From JALXDT01 sp964634755 (GTDB lineage: Bacteria > Acidobacteriota > Aminicenantia > JAMOAD01), in contig CAZWJH010000002.1 in assembly GCA_964634755.1 (NCBI GenBank), positions 9,234 through 73,233 of the forward strand: a stretch of 64,000 nt of DNA, written 5' to 3'. The position numbers were made by a program, and so were the translations under genes. The notes under the pieces were generated by a model. The model made no database searches. It was not told the origin of the DNA and saw only the letters and a list, made by a program, of their open reading frames with translations. Shown here piece after piece: positions 8,610 through 19,063 of the stretch. Position 1 is the first letter of the stretch, and each line of letters starts with the position of its first letter.

Positions 8610-10011
8610 GATTAGAGAGAGATTATACATATCATACCTTTTTATAGCAACAATATTAGTTATTCCTATCTCTATGTTTTTGTCTTTTTATATAAGGTTC
8701 AATTTTATTCCCGCACCAAAGGGAGTTCCTAGTATTCATCAATATATTTTGTTTTTCATTGTTGCTTTTCTTATTCATGAATTTATCCTCTATCTTCAAG
8801 GTTTTTTTAAGTTTAAACTTAAAAAGGGAGTTTTAGATACACTTTACGAAGTTTTCTTTAATTATTTTTCCACAGTATTCATAGCTTTGGCTTTTTTTAG
8901 CTATTTAAGAAGCTATAATTTTATTGGTTATGAAATATCTCATAAATTTTTACTTATTTATTTTGTATTCGGAATTATTTGCCTTTCAGCAACCGAAAGA
9001 TTTTTCAGGTTTGTATTAAAAAAATCCTATCAAAATCCAAAAAACAGGCGAAAGGGTTTAATTATAGGTTTTAATGAAACTGGAAAAAAACTTAGTGGAA
9101 GACTATTAAAATATAAAGATTGGGGAATAGACATAATTGGGTTTATAGATGAAAATAAGAGCGACGAAGATTTTAGAGGAATTTCTATTATAGGGAATTA
9201 TGAAGATCTTGAGGATATAATAGTAAATTATAATGTAAAAGATGTTTTTATTACAATACCTCTCAAGGATTATGATCGGATAATTGAACTTATTAGAATT
9301 GCTAACAAAAATTTAGCTGAAATTAAAATTGTTCCAGATATTATTCATTTGCTTTCAATAAAAGCTGAACTTCAACACATCGAGGATATTCCAATTATTA
9401 ATCTTAATGATATTCCTTTAAAAGGGTGGAAAGCTGTAAGTAAAAGAGTACTCGATTTATCTCTTTCTTTTATAGGATTAATATTCCTTTTACCAGTATT
9501 AGGTGTTGTAGCTGTTTTAATTAAAATAACTTCTGAAGGACCAGTTTTTTATTTACAGGAAAGAGTAGGAATAGATGGAAAGGTTTTTAAAATAATAAAG
9601 TTTAGAACAATGGTTAAAGATGCTGAAAAGGATAGAGGACCTGTTTGGTCCCCGACAAGCGATGATCCAAGAATTACAAAAATCGGAAGATTTTTAAGAA
9701 AGTATAGCATAGATGAGCTACCTCAGCTTATAAATGTTCTAAAAGGAGAGATGAGCCTTGTGGGCCCCAGGCCGGAAAGGCCTGTCTTTGTGGAAAAATT
9801 TAAAAAAGAGCTCCCCCATTATATGTTAAGACATAAAGTTAAGGCTGGAATGACAGGATGGGCTCAGGTGCATGGTTTAAGGGGAAATACTTCAATAGAT
9901 GATAGAGTTAAATACGATCTTTATTATATAGAGAACTGGACTTTAAAGCTTGATTTGAAAATTTTGTGGATGACCTTTTTAAGATTAGGGTTTGTTGATC
10001 CAAATATATAG
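8602..10011 (+). CDS. Polyprenyl-phosphate sugar-1-phosphate transferase (WbaP/WcaJ type)
   Basis: A 469-residue enzyme that starts a surface polysaccharide by moving a sugar-1-phosphate from a nucleotide sugar to undecaprenyl phosphate. It shows about four N-terminal membrane helices (about residues 10-125), a cytoplasmic nucleotide-binding-like domain (about 150-245), a re-entrant membrane helix at about 280-300 and the catalytic domain. Diagnostic motifs are KRVLDLSLSF, GPVFYLQERVG, KFRTM, SIDELPQL and SLVGPRPERP. The start is GTG at 8602 inside the previous gene. With the upstream GT4 gene it forms a minimal export-polysaccharide unit; flippase and polymerase are not in the window. Confidence 0.9.
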   Translation: MTKIRERLYISYLFIATILVIPISMFLSFYIRFNFIPAPKGVPSIHQYILFFIVAFLIHEFILYLQGFFKFKLKKGVLDTLYEVFFNYFSTVFIALAFFSYLRSYNFIGYEISHKFLLIYFVFGIICLSATERFFRFVLKKSYQNPKNRRKGLIIGFNETGKKLSGRLLKYKDWGIDIIGFIDENKSDEDFRGISIIGNYEDLEDIIVNYNVKDVFITIPLKDYDRIIELIRIANKNLAEIKIVPDIIHLLSIKAELQHIEDIPIINLNDIPLKGWKAVSKRVLDLSLSFIGLIFLLPVLGVVAVLIKITSEGPVFYLQERVGIDGKVFKIIKFRTMVKDAEKDRGPVWSPTSDDPRITKIGRFLRKYSIDELPQLINVLKGEMSLVGPRPERPVFVEKFKKELPHYMLRHKVKAGMTGWAQVHGLRGNTSIDDRVKYDLYYIENWTLKLDLKILWMTFLRLGFVDPNI

Positions 10012-10023
10012 GAGATTATAAAA

Positions 10024-10299
10024 ATGAAAAAGGTAAGAAAATTGATAGAAAAGTTTGATTATTGGAGTGCTATAGAGTATATGGAAAGAGAAATTAGTGA
10101 AGGAAAAGAGAAAGGGGATTTTTTTCTTGAATTGGGACATCTTTACCGAGGGGTTGGAGAAATAAAAAAAGCCCGAGAGTATTATTCAAAAGGAGTTAAA
10201 GCGGGTGTAGAGGAAGCTAAAGATTATGAGGAGTTAACAAATTATTTATTGGAAGAAAATAATAGTAATGGAGGAAAGAATGAGATTCAGAAACATTGA
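10024..10299 (+). CDS. Small TPR-like protein
   Basis: A 91-residue protein, mostly helical and charged. Residues 37-65 ([20 protein letters not shown]) match one tetratricopeptide repeat, and the preceding helix may be a half repeat. It sits between the polysaccharide transferase and accB, starts 12 bases after the former behind a GGAG-like sequence, and overlaps accB by 20 bases. It could be a small scaffold; nothing in the sequence ties it to carboxylase function other than position. Confidence 0.6.
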   Translation: MKKVRKLIEKFDYWSAIEYMEREISEGKEKGDFFLELGHLYRGVGEIKKAREYYSKGVKAGVEEAKDYEELTNYLLEENNSNGGKNEIQKH

Positions 10300-10765
10300 T
10301 ATTGAGGAACTAATTAGAATTATGAAAGAAAATGGAGTGTCTGAGATAAGTCTTAAAGAAGGAAGAGCGGAGATTGAAATAAAAATGGGTAGTAATACGG
10401 TTGTTCAAACAGTTGAGAGAGTGGTAGAACCTATGAATTCAGTTAATCAAGTAGTTGAAAAAGCGGAAAGTGAGAATAAAGAGGAGAAGGAAAACATTGA
10501 AGAGAGAAAAGAAGAGAAAAAATACCATGAAATCAAAGCTCCTATTGTAGGAACTTTTTACAGAGCACCAGCTCCTGATGCTGATCCCTTTGTTGAAGTT
10601 GGAGATAAAGTTAAAGTTGGACAAACCCTTTGTATTCTTGAAGCTATGAAAAATATGAATGAAATTGAAACTGATGTTGAAGGAATAGTAAAGGAAATCT
10701 GTGTTGAAAATGCAAAACCTGTGGAATTCGGACAGGTCCTCTTCAAAATAGAACCAACGGAGTAA
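10280..10765 (+). CDS. accB: Biotin carboxyl carrier protein of acetyl-CoA carboxylase
   Basis: A 161-residue carrier that moves carboxyl groups between AccC and the AccD-AccA transferase for malonyl-CoA synthesis. The N-terminal 35 residues ([19 protein letters not shown]) match AccB. A flexible Glu/Lys-rich linker (about 55-85) leads to the biotinyl domain ([23 protein letters not shown] region). The biotin lysine is K124 in EAMKNM, 37 residues from the end; the second position after lysine is Met in the common EAMKMM form and Asn here. The ATG at 10280 is preferred to the in-frame ATG at 10268 because GGAGG lies between them at correct spacing. First gene of accBCDA. Confidence 0.93.
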   Translation: MRFRNIDIEELIRIMKENGVSEISLKEGRAEIEIKMGSNTVVQTVERVVEPMNSVNQVVEKAESENKEEKENIEERKEEKKYHEIKAPIVGTFYRAPAPDADPFVEVGDKVKVGQTLCILEAMKNMNEIETDVEGIVKEICVENAKPVEFGQVLFKIEPTE

Positions 10766-10766
10766 G

Positions 10767-12113
10767 ATGATTTCCAAACTTTTAATAGCTAACAGAGGAG
10801 AAATTGCGGTTAGGATAATAAGAGCCGCAAAGGAGTTGGGCATAAAAACAGCCGTTGTTTACTCAGAAGCTGATAAAGATTCTCTTGCTGTTAAGATTGC
10901 GGATCAAGCAGTGTGTATAGGTCCCCCCCCTGCTACAGAAAGTTATCTCTATTATCAAAATATATTATCTGCGGCAATTACTCTTAAAGCTGATGCTATT
11001 CATCCAGGATATGGTTTTCTTGCTGAAAATGCAGCTTTTGCAGAAGCTTGTAGGGCTTTAAATATTAAATTTGTCGGTCCAAATCCTCTTGCAATAAGAA
11101 AATTGGGTGATAAAGCTACCGCTAAAAAGATTGTGAAAGAAGCAGGTGTACCTGTGGTCCCTGGGTCAGATGGAATTATAAAAACATATGAGAAAGCTCT
11201 TGAAGTTGTAAGAGAAATAGGTCTTCCTGTAATAATCAAAGCTTCTGCTGGAGGTGGAGGTAGAGGTATGAGAATTGTTTACAGAGAGGAAGATCTCGAG
11301 AATGCTTTTAACTTTGCGGCAACAGAAGCTTTACAGGCTTTCGGTGATGCAAGTGTTTATATAGAAAAGTACATAGCAAGTCCGAAGCATATAGAGATTC
11401 AGATTTTAGCGGATAAGTACGGGAATGTTATTCACCTTTTTGAAAGGGATTGCTCTGTTCAGAGGCGGCATCAAAAATTAATCGAAGAAGCTCCCGCTTC
11501 AATTTTAGATGATAAGTTGAGAAGTAAAATGGGGGAAGCAGCAGTTAGAGCTGCTAAGGCAGCAAATTATGATTCAGCCGGAACTGTTGAGTTTCTTTTC
11601 AATATTGAAACAAAAGAGTTTTATTTTATTGAAATGAATACAAGAATTCAGGTTGAGCATCCGATTACAGAGGAGATAACAGGTGTGGATCTTATAAAAG
11701 AGCAGATAAAAATTGCAGAAAGAAAACTTCTTGAGCTTAAACAGGAAGATATAAAAAAATATGGCCATTGTATTGAATGCAGAATTAATGCTGAGGATCC
11801 TTCCAATAATTTTGCTCCCAATCCTGGAAAGATAACTCAGTTTATTGTGCCCGGAGGACCGGGGATAAGAGTTGACTCCGGAGTTTATCCCGGTTATACG
11901 ATACCATCTTATTATGATTCTATGGTTGCAAAACTTATTGTTTGGGGCAAAACTCGAAAAGAGGCAATTAGTAGAATGAAAAGAGCTTTATCTGAATTTT
12001 TTGTTGAAGGGATTAAAACAACTATTCCATTTCATATAGAAGTATTTAAAAACCCTACATTTTTAAGTGGTCAGTATACCACCCACTTTGTGGATAAATT
12101 TTACAATGAATAA
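10767..12113 (+). CDS. accC: Biotin carboxylase subunit of acetyl-CoA carboxylase
   Basis: A 448-residue biotin carboxylase, the normal AccC length, which carboxylates biotin on AccB using ATP and bicarbonate. It has the biotin-carboxylase N-terminal domain ([21 protein letters not shown]), the ATP-grasp domain with glycine-rich loop [11 protein letters not shown] at about 163-173, catalytic [32 protein letters not shown] and the C-terminal RINAEDP segment. The gene begins one base after the accB stop. A run of eight C bases at 10923-10930 encodes three prolines, unusual in this AT-rich DNA. The enzyme acts in the cytoplasm in fatty acid synthesis. Confidence 0.96.
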   Translation: MISKLLIANRGEIAVRIIRAAKELGIKTAVVYSEADKDSLAVKIADQAVCIGPPPATESYLYYQNILSAAITLKADAIHPGYGFLAENAAFAEACRALNIKFVGPNPLAIRKLGDKATAKKIVKEAGVPVVPGSDGIIKTYEKALEVVREIGLPVIIKASAGGGGRGMRIVYREEDLENAFNFAATEALQAFGDASVYIEKYIASPKHIEIQILADKYGNVIHLFERDCSVQRRHQKLIEEAPASILDDKLRSKMGEAAVRAAKAANYDSAGTVEFLFNIETKEFYFIEMNTRIQVEHPITEEITGVDLIKEQIKIAERKLLELKQEDIKKYGHCIECRINAEDPSNNFAPNPGKITQFIVPGGPGIRVDSGVYPGYTIPSYYDSMVAKLIVWGKTRKEAISRMKRALSEFFVEGIKTTIPFHIEVFKNPTFLSGQYTTHFVDKFYNE

Positions 12114-12124
12114 GGAGTTTACTA

Positions 12125-12931
12125 ATGTCAAAACTATTTATAAAATGTCCAAGATGTAAGACGACTCACTTTATCTCATTTTTAAAACATTCTGCATATG
12201 TTTGTTCTAAGTGTGGTTATCATTTTAGGCTTGATGCCCCAAAGAGAATCAAGATGTTGTGTGACAAAGGAAGTTTCAAAGAGTTTGATAAGGATATTAA
12301 AAGTTTGGATCCATTAGCTTTTCCTAAATACAAAGAAAAGCTTGAAAAGTCAATGAATACTACTGGTTTAAAAGAAGCTGTTGTAACAGGGGAATGTAAA
12401 ATCGGAGGATTTCCCACGACTTTTGGTGTTATGGATCCTCGATTTATCATGGCTTCTATGGGTTCTGTTGTTGGAGAAAAAATAACGAGAATGCTTGAGT
12501 ATTCGTATGAAAACTATTTGCCGGCTGTGTTAATTATATCTTCTGGAGGAGCGAGAATGCAGGAGGGTATTTATTCACTTATGCAAATGGCAAAGACCTC
12601 AGCTGCCGTTAAAAGACTTAATGATAGGGGATTGCCGCTTTTTACAGTCTTGGCAGATCCTACTACAGGTGGTGTGACAGCATCTTTTGCAATGCTCGGG
12701 GATATTATAATAGCTGAACCCGATGCTCTTATAGGGTTTGCCGGTCCAAGGGTTATTCAGCAGACAATTGGTCAAAAGCTTCCGAAAGGCTTTCAGAAAT
12801 CCGAGTTTTTACTTGAACATGGAATGCTTGATATGGTAATTCCACGAAAAAATTTAAAAGCTGTGTTGACAAATCTTCTCGAAATTCACAGTGTAAGGCC
12901 CTATGAAAATATAAGAGGAGAAATGCAATGA
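12125..12931 (+). CDS. accD: Acetyl-CoA carboxylase carboxyltransferase subunit beta
   Basis: A 268-residue beta subunit of carboxyltransferase. The N-terminal zinc ribbon has cysteines C8, C11, C27 and C30. The crotonase-type core contains [30 protein letters not shown] and the [14 protein letters not shown] oxyanion-hole region. Length and domain order match bacterial AccD. It pairs with AccA, whose start overlaps its last 4 bases (ATGA), so the two subunits are translationally coupled. An AAGGAG Shine-Dalgarno precedes the ATG. Confidence 0.96.
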   Translation: MSKLFIKCPRCKTTHFISFLKHSAYVCSKCGYHFRLDAPKRIKMLCDKGSFKEFDKDIKSLDPLAFPKYKEKLEKSMNTTGLKEAVVTGECKIGGFPTTFGVMDPRFIMASMGSVVGEKITRMLEYSYENYLPAVLIISSGGARMQEGIYSLMQMAKTSAAVKRLNDRGLPLFTVLADPTTGGVTASFAMLGDIIIAEPDALIGFAGPRVIQQTIGQKLPKGFQKSEFLLEHGMLDMVIPRKNLKAVLTNLLEIHSVRPYENIRGEMQ

Positions 12932-13914
12932 ATAAAGACATAGAGAGAGAAATAAAAAATTTGAAGGATAAGGTAAAGAAATTAAAGGAGCGCATCTTAA
13001 AAGGTAATAAAAAAGAGATAAATAAGATAGAACCTTTAATTGAGGAAATGAGTACTAAAATTCAGGAGTTGGAAAGACTCAATGCTGAAGTTAGACCTAT
13101 TGATATAGTAAGATTGGCGAGACATCCAAAACGCCCTACTACTATGGACTATATAAGGTTAATGGTAAGAAACTTTATGGAACTTCACGGTGATAGAAGA
13201 TTTGCTGATGATCAAGCGATAATTGGAGGAATAGGTTTTTTAAATGATATTCCTGTAACAATTATCGGTCATCAGAAAGGAAGAAACACTAAAGATAATT
13301 TAAAAAGGCACTTTGGGATGGCGCATCCTGAAGGTTATAGAAAAGCGCTTAGACTTATGGAGCAGGCTGAAAGGTTTGGAAGACCGATTATAAATTTAAT
13401 TGATACTCCGGGTGCTTATCCCGGTATCGGGGCTGAAGAAAGGGGACAAGCAGAGGCAATTGCTTATAACCTTTACAAGATGTCCGGATTAAAGGTTCCT
13501 ATTGTTTCTGTTATAACAGGTGAGGGAGGCTCTGGTGGGGCATTGGCTTTAGGCGTGGCTGATAGAGTGTATATGCTATCTAACACAATTTATTCTGTCA
13601 TTTCACCTGAAGGTTGCGCTGCTATTCTCTGGAAAAATGCAACAAAATCCGAGGATGCTGCGGAGTCATTAAAATTAACAGCAAACGATCTTCTAAAGTT
13701 TAGAGTAATTGATGATATTATAGAAGAGCCGGGGGAAGGAGCCCATGCAAATCATGAAGGAATGGCTAAAAGATTAAAGAGCAAGCTTTTAGAAACTATT
13801 AAAGAGCTTTTATCAAGAGATCTAATAACTCTTTTGAATGAAAGATATGAAAAATTCAGAAAGATAGGGGTTTTTGTGGAAGATATCCCTGAGGATCCTC
13901 TTGTTAAAATGTAA
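12928..13914 (+). CDS. accA: Acetyl-CoA carboxylase carboxyltransferase subunit alpha
   Basis: A 328-residue alpha subunit. The N-terminus is a charged coiled region (to about residue 50), followed by the AccA core with [68 protein letters not shown] and [20 protein letters not shown]. It completes an intact accB-accC-accD-accA set in one operon, giving the committed step of fatty acid synthesis. The C-terminus (RYEKFRKIG) is typical of the family. Confidence 0.96.
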   Translation: MNKDIEREIKNLKDKVKKLKERILKGNKKEINKIEPLIEEMSTKIQELERLNAEVRPIDIVRLARHPKRPTTMDYIRLMVRNFMELHGDRRFADDQAIIGGIGFLNDIPVTIIGHQKGRNTKDNLKRHFGMAHPEGYRKALRLMEQAERFGRPIINLIDTPGAYPGIGAEERGQAEAIAYNLYKMSGLKVPIVSVITGEGGSGGALALGVADRVYMLSNTIYSVISPEGCAAILWKNATKSEDAAESLKLTANDLLKFRVIDDIIEEPGEGAHANHEGMAKRLKSKLLETIKELLSRDLITLLNERYEKFRKIGVFVEDIPEDPLVKM

Positions 13915-13916
13915 TA

Positions 13917-15119
13917 ATGAAGTTTATGAAAAAATCTATACTTATTTTTTTGTTTATTGGGGTAGTATTATTTTTAGTAAATTGTAAAAAAGTGAGAACA
14001 GAAAAAAATTATAATTATAAATTAAAAATTATTTCCTGTATCCGTACATGGGAACTTAGAAAAGAAAATGGGAAAAGAGTTTTCTGGAAAGCTGATGATA
14101 TAAACGGAGAGCTATTAACAGACTTAAATATTGCTTTTGCTGAAATAAGAAATGGTTCTGAAATTTTTATAAGTAGTACTGAATGGAAAGATGGCTTTTT
14201 TGATTTATTTGATCAAATAGCAGAATTAAAAAGAAAATATCCGTCATTAAAAGTCAATCTGTCAATAGGAGGTTGGGGAGTTGATGGATTTTCGGATGTT
14301 GCCTATTATGAGAATTCGAGAAATGCTTTTGTTAATAATGTAATGGAATGGGTTGAAGAGTATGGATTTGATGGAGTTGATATTGACTGGGAATATCCTG
14401 TAAATGGTGCTAATGGTATAATTAAAGCAAGACCTTCTGATAAGACAAATTTTACTCTTTTAATGAGGAAGCTTAGAAGTGCACTTGATGATACGGAAAA
14501 AAGATTAAATAAAAAATTAACATTGAGTTTTGCAGGCGGTGCTTTTTATCCTTATCTTGATTGGGTAGAGCCTCGCAAAATTTCACAAATAGTTGATTAT
14601 GTGAATTTAATGACCTATGACTTCTATGGTGAATGGTCAAAGACAACCGGACATCATTCAAATTTATTTAGAAGTTCTTATCAAGAAGATGATATATGTG
14701 TTGATAAAGCTGTAAATTATTATCTTTCAAAAGGTTTTGATCCGAGGAAAATAGTTGTGGGAATTCCCTTTTTCGGAAAAGTTTGGAATGGAGTTGTAAA
14801 TAAAAATAATGGCTTGTATCAAAAGTTCCAAGGTATTCTCTATCCGGAAGGAATAGGATATCAGGATATTCTATCATTAGAAAATGCAATTGTGTTAAAG
14901 AAATACTGGGATGAGAGTGCAAAAGCTTCTTTCCTTTACAATGGTGATATTTGGATATCTTATGATAATGAAGAGTCTATAAAAATTAAAATTGATTATG
15001 TGAAGAGCAATAGGCTCGGTGGTATAATGGTATGGGAGTATTCTCATGATTTAAGCGGAAAATTATTAACTTTTATCAAAGAAAGAATAAAGACAAAGTA
15101 CTCTTCTGAAAAAAGATAA
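13917..15119 (+). CDS. GH18-family glycoside hydrolase, lipoprotein
   Basis: A 400-residue secreted enzyme of the chitinase-like GH18 family. The N-terminus is a lipoprotein signal with lipobox LVNC (C23), so it is probably membrane anchored. The TIM-barrel signature DxxDxDxE is intact as D152-G-V-D155-I-D157-W-E159, with E159 the predicted acid. Other family landmarks are VNLSIGGWG, VDYVNLMTYDFYGEW and the late GGIMVWEYSHD. It may cleave chitin-like or peptidoglycan-related GlcNAc polymers; the exact substrate is not evident. The gene starts two bases after accA and ends before a strong promoter, so it is probably the last gene of the acc transcript. Confidence 0.88.
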   Translation: MKFMKKSILIFLFIGVVLFLVNCKKVRTEKNYNYKLKIISCIRTWELRKENGKRVFWKADDINGELLTDLNIAFAEIRNGSEIFISSTEWKDGFFDLFDQIAELKRKYPSLKVNLSIGGWGVDGFSDVAYYENSRNAFVNNVMEWVEEYGFDGVDIDWEYPVNGANGIIKARPSDKTNFTLLMRKLRSALDDTEKRLNKKLTLSFAGGAFYPYLDWVEPRKISQIVDYVNLMTYDFYGEWSKTTGHHSNLFRSSYQEDDICVDKAVNYYLSKGFDPRKIVVGIPFFGKVWNGVVNKNNGLYQKFQGILYPEGIGYQDILSLENAIVLKKYWDESAKASFLYNGDIWISYDNEESIKIKIDYVKSNRLGGIMVWEYSHDLSGKLLTFIKERIKTKYSSEKR

Positions 15120-15158
15120 GGGAACAATCAAGTAGCTTTGTAAATAAAAGGTTTTTAA

Positions 15159-15187
15159 TTGACTAAAACAGGGGTATGTGTTAAAAT
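15159..15187 (+). promoter_or_regulatory. Sigma-70-type promoter for pyruvate:ferredoxin oxidoreductase
   Basis: TTGACT at 15159-15164, a 17-base spacer and TAAAAT at 15182-15187. The predicted leader to the ATG at 15226 is about 30 bases and ends with a TTAGGAGG Shine-Dalgarno. Confidence 0.7.
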
Positions 15188-15225
15188 TTTAACTATAATT
15201 TTATATAAAGTTAGGAGGCTTTATA

Positions 15226-18200
15226 ATGAGCAAAAAAATGTCAACAATTGATGGAAACACAGCAGCTGCCCATGTGGGGTATGCTTTCAGCGAAGTAGCT
15301 GCGATTTACCCCATTACACCTTCCTCTCCAATGGGAGAATTGGCGGATTCTTGGGCCTCTTTCGGAAGAAAAAATATTTTCGGAGAGACTGTTGAGGTTA
15401 TTGAAATGCAGTCGGAAGGAGGAGCATCAGGTGCTGTTCACGGATCCCTTTCAGCCGGTGCTCTTACAACAACATTTACAGCATCGCAGGGATTGCTTTT
15501 GATGATTCCAAATATGCACAAAATTGCAGGTGAAATGTTACCAACCGTTTTCCATGTGTCTGCAAGATCTCTTGCAGCACAGTCATTATCTATTTTCGGA
15601 GATCATGCTGATGTAATGTCTGTTAGAAATACAGGTTTTGCACTAATGCCTTCCTCATCGGTTCAAGAAGCTATGGATATTGCTGTTATAGCACATTTAT
15701 CAACCCTTGAAGCAAAGGTACCATTCTTACACTTTTTTGACGGGTTCAGGACATCCCATGAAATTCAGAAGGTAGAAGTTATTGATTATAAAGACATGGC
15801 AGACCTTCTTGATATGAAGTATGTTGAAGAGTTCAGAGCAAGAGCACTTAATCCTGACAAACCATTTGCAAAAGTTGGAGCTCAAAATCCTGATGTTTAT
15901 TTTCAAGGAAGAGAAACTGTAAACAAGTATTATGAAGCAGTTCCAGAAATAGTTGAAAAATATATGAAAAAGTTTGCTGAAAAATTCGGAAGAGAGTATC
16001 ATATTTTTGAATACTTTGGACATCCGGAAGCTGAAAAAATTATAATATCAATGGGATCAAGTGCGGACACAATAGAGGAAACAGTAAACTATCTCGTTAA
16101 AAGAGGGGAAAAGGTAGGGCAGATAAAGATAAGACTTTTCAGACCTTTCTCAATCAAGCATTTCCTTAAAGTTTTACCTAAAACAGTTAAGAAAATTGCT
16201 GTTCTTGACAGGACAAAAGAGCCCGGTTCAATAGGAGAGCCCTTATATCTTGATGTGGTAGCAGCTCTTAAAGGAACTGATATTATGGTTATAGGCGGGA
16301 GATACGGATTAAGCTCAAAAGAGTTTACTCCTTCAATGGTAAAAGCTGTCTATGATCATCTTGATGGTGAAGCCTTTCATGGATTTACGGTAGGGATCAA
16401 TGATGATGTTACACATAAGTCAATTCCTATTAATGAAGAGCTTGATACAGAGCCCGAAGGTGCATTCAGAGCTATTTTCTGGGGATACGGTTCTGATGGA
16501 ACAGTTGGTGCTAACAAAAACTCAATTAAGATAATCGGTGATAATACTGATATGTATGCACAGGGATACTTTTCATATGATAGTAAAAAATCGGGAGGGA
16601 TTACAATTTCTTATTTGAGATTCGGTAAAAATAAGATTCAGTCTCCCTATCTTATTACAAAGGCTGACTTTGTAGCCCTTCATAAACCAGAATACATCGG
16701 AAGATATGATATTTTAGGCCCATTGAAAGAAGGTGGGGTCTTTCTTTTAAACTCTCTTTGGGATAATGATGAGGTTTTCTATCATCTTACAAGGGATATG
16801 CAGGAAACAATAATCAAAAAGAAAATTAAGTTTTACAATATAAATGCCCTTAAGATTGCAAAAGAGGTTGGACTCGGAGGAAGGATTAACACAGTGATGC
16901 AGGCTGCATTCTTTAAAATTTCCGGAGTCTTGCCTGAAGAAGAGGCAATAACGCTTATTAAGGATTACATAGAAAAAACCTTTGCAAGGAAGGGTGAGAA
17001 AATAGTTAAGATGAATTGGGAAGCTGTTGACAGAGCAAGTGATGGACTCGCAGAAGTTAAAGTACCTTCTTCCTTGGATGAAGTTGACAAGTATTATGAA
17101 CCTAAAAGACTTATACCTGAAGATGCGGATGATTTCGCAAAGAATATAATTGAAAAGGTTATGCATCTTAAAGGTGATGAGATTCCAGTGTCTCATATGT
17201 CTTTTGATGGAGTAGTACCTACAGGAACAGCTGCACTTGAAAAACGAGGAATTGCACCTGAGGTTCCCAAGTGGATTCCTGAGAATTGTATTCAGTGTAA
17301 TTTATGTGCACTTGTTTGTCCGCATGCTGCAATTAGAGTAAAACAGATTGATTCTGAAGCTCTAAAAGATGCTCCTTCATCATTTAAGACCATAAAGTCA
17401 AGAACTAAGAATGATAGAAATCTTCAGTACAGAATTCAGGTTTACATAGAGGATTGTACCGGATGTGGCGATTGTGTTGAAGTTTGTCCGACAAAGGAAA
17501 AAGCCTTAGTATTTAGTCCGATAGAAGATGAGAGAAAGGCAGGTGAAAATGATAATGAAAGATTTTTTGAAGAACAACCTGATATTTTAGACGGAGTTTC
17601 ACTTAATACTTACATTGGCTCTCAGTTTAAAACTCCTCTTTTTGAATTTTCAGGAGCATGTGCTGGTTGCGGTGAAACACCTTACATAAAGCTTGCAACA
17701 CAACTTTTTGGTGAAAGAATGGTTATTGCCAATGCCACCGGTTGTTCTTCAATTTACGGTGGTACCTTCCCGACAATTCCTTACACTAAGAATAAATTAG
17801 GTCAGGGGCCTGCATGGGCAAATTCACTTTTTGAAGATAATGCTGAGTATGGTTTTGGTATGAGGCTTGCGATTGATTCAAACAGAAAACAGCTTAAAAC
17901 AAATATGGAAAGACTTCTTACAATGGGAATAAGCGACGCCTTAGGTGATGCTTTAAAGAAAAATTTAGAGCTCTGGGAACAGACGGATATGGAAGCTCAG
18001 AATGCGGCAAGAAAAACAAAAGAGCTTTTAAAGGAGGAAGTTAAAAAAGCGACAAAAGAGCAAGAACCTGTTTTAAGAAAAGTAATTGAGCTTCAGGATT
18101 ATATTGTTGATAGATCAGTGTGGAGTATTGGTGGTGATGGTTGGGCTTATGACATAGGATACGGCGGACTTGATCATGTTTTGGCAGCAAATAAAAATAT

Positions 18201-18765
18201 AAATGTATTGGTACTTGATACCGAGGTATATTCAAATACTGGAGGACAATCTTCAAAAGCTACTCAATTTGCAGCAACAGCTAAATTTGCAACAGCGGGT
18301 AAAAGAACACCTAAAAAGGACTTGGGTTTAATTAGTATGAGTTATGGTTATATCTATGTTGCATCTGTGGCATTGGGGGCGAATCCGGCTCAGACAGTAA
18401 AGGCTTTTGTAGAAGCTGAATCTTACAAAGGACCTTCTTTGATAATAGCTTATGCGCCGTGTATTGCACATGGGTTTGATATGAGATTTACAGTTGATGA
18501 GGAGAAAAAAGCTGTACAGTCTGGATACTGGCCTCTTTACAGATACAATCCCAAATTAAAAGAGCAGGGTAAAAATCCATTTATCTATGAATCAAAGGAT
18601 CCAAAAGTTGATATGATGGAATTTCTTATGAATGAGGTTAGATATACAGCTCTCAAGAGACAGTTTCCTGACATAGCTGATGAGCTTTACAAACAGGCAA
18701 TAGAGTTCAGAAAAGAGAAACACGAGTTCTACAAGAAGTTCAAGAAGGTATTTGACGAAGAATAA
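15226..18765 (+). CDS. nifJ: Pyruvate:ferredoxin (flavodoxin) oxidoreductase, single chain
   Basis: An 1179-residue homodimer-type enzyme that converts pyruvate and CoA to acetyl-CoA and CO2 and reduces ferredoxin, a central anaerobic reaction. Domain order is normal: N-terminal pyrimidine-binding domain (AAHVGYAFSEVAAIYPITPS at about 10-30), transketolase C-like domain, EKR linker domain, a two-[4Fe-4S] ferredoxin domain (CIQCNLCALVCP and CTGCGDCVEVCP at about 689-760) and the thiamine diphosphate domain with CAGCGETPY and GDGWAYDIGYGG near its metal site. It is monocistronic, with a clear promoter and terminator. It would supply acetyl-CoA to the neighbouring acetyl-CoA carboxylase and to energy metabolism. 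Confidence 0.97.
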   Translation: MSKKMSTIDGNTAAAHVGYAFSEVAAIYPITPSSPMGELADSWASFGRKNIFGETVEVIEMQSEGGASGAVHGSLSAGALTTTFTASQGLLLMIPNMHKIAGEMLPTVFHVSARSLAAQSLSIFGDHADVMSVRNTGFALMPSSSVQEAMDIAVIAHLSTLEAKVPFLHFFDGFRTSHEIQKVEVIDYKDMADLLDMKYVEEFRARALNPDKPFAKVGAQNPDVYFQGRETVNKYYEAVPEIVEKYMKKFAEKFGREYHIFEYFGHPEAEKIIISMGSSADTIEETVNYLVKRGEKVGQIKIRLFRPFSIKHFLKVLPKTVKKIAVLDRTKEPGSIGEPLYLDVVAALKGTDIMVIGGRYGLSSKEFTPSMVKAVYDHLDGEAFHGFTVGINDDVTHKSIPINEELDTEPEGAFRAIFWGYGSDGTVGANKNSIKIIGDNTDMYAQGYFSYDSKKSGGITISYLRFGKNKIQSPYLITKADFVALHKPEYIGRYDILGPLKEGGVFLLNSLWDNDEVFYHLTRDMQETIIKKKIKFYNINALKIAKEVGLGGRINTVMQAAFFKISGVLPEEEAITLIKDYIEKTFARKGEKIVKMNWEAVDRASDGLAEVKVPSSLDEVDKYYEPKRLIPEDADDFAKNIIEKVMHLKGDEIPVSHMSFDGVVPTGTAALEKRGIAPEVPKWIPENCIQCNLCALVCPHAAIRVKQIDSEALKDAPSSFKTIKSRTKNDRNLQYRIQVYIEDCTGCGDCVEVCPTKEKALVFSPIEDERKAGENDNERFFEEQPDILDGVSLNTYIGSQFKTPLFEFSGACAGCGETPYIKLATQLFGERMVIANATGCSSIYGGTFPTIPYTKNKLGQGPAWANSLFEDNAEYGFGMRLAIDSNRKQLKTNMERLLTMGISDALGDALKKNLELWEQTDMEAQNAARKTKELLKEEVKKATKEQEPVLRKVIELQDYIVDRSVWSIGGDGWAYDIGYGGLDHVLAANKNINVLVLDTEVYSNTGGQSSKATQFAATAKFATAGKRTPKKDLGLISMSYGYIYVASVALGANPAQTVKAFVEAESYKGPSLIIAYAPCIAHGFDMRFTVDEEKKAVQSGYWPLYRYNPKLKEQGKNPFIYESKDPKVDMMEFLMNEVRYTALKRQFPDIADELYKQAIEFRKEKHEFYKKFKKVFDEE

Positions 18766-18785
18766 ATAGTTAATTGTTGAAAATA

Positions 18786-18820
18786 AAAAGGGAGTTTCCT
18801 TTCGGAAACTCCCTTTTTTT
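18786..18820 (+). terminator. Rho-independent terminator after nifJ
   Basis: A perfect 10-bp stem, GGGAGTTTCC (18790-18799) with GGAAACTCCC (18804-18813), a four-base TTTC loop and a run of seven T bases after it. An A-run upstream also makes it usable on the minus strand for the convergent YjfB-like gene. Confidence 0.92.
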
Positions 18821-18839
18821 ATTTAAGTGGGCTAAGCCT

Positions 18840-19034
18840 CTAAGTTTTTATATTAACATTTTGTCCAAGGTGGGGAGCAGCCTCCTTCAATAGTTCTATT
18901 AATTGAGCAGCTTGCTCTTCCTGAAGATCCATATTTTTTTTGAAGATAGAGATTTCAACTTCTTGCTTTGTTTTACTCATTTTTTGAGCAGAGACATAAG
19001 ATGCTACATTAGCTATATCACTTACAGTATTCAT
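18840..19034 (-). CDS. YjfB-like putative motility protein
   Basis: A 64-residue protein resembling the short YjfB family: an N-terminal stretch with small residues (NVASYVSAQKMSKT), a middle EISIFKKNMD, then QEEQAAQLIELLKEA and the ending PHLGQNVNIKT. Members begin the same way and end 'P.LGqniDik.', and are annotated as putative motility proteins, although a biochemical role is not known. It lies 29 bases downstream of the secreted repeat protein on the same strand and shares the nifJ terminator region in the opposite orientation. No good Shine-Dalgarno is seen, so it may depend on the upstream gene. Confidence 0.65.
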   Translation of the reverse strand: MNTVSDIANVASYVSAQKMSKTKQEVEISIFKKNMDLQEEQAAQLIELLKEAAPHLGQNVNIKT

Positions 19035-19063
19035 GTTTTATTTTCGGAATTTGTAGGAAAAAC

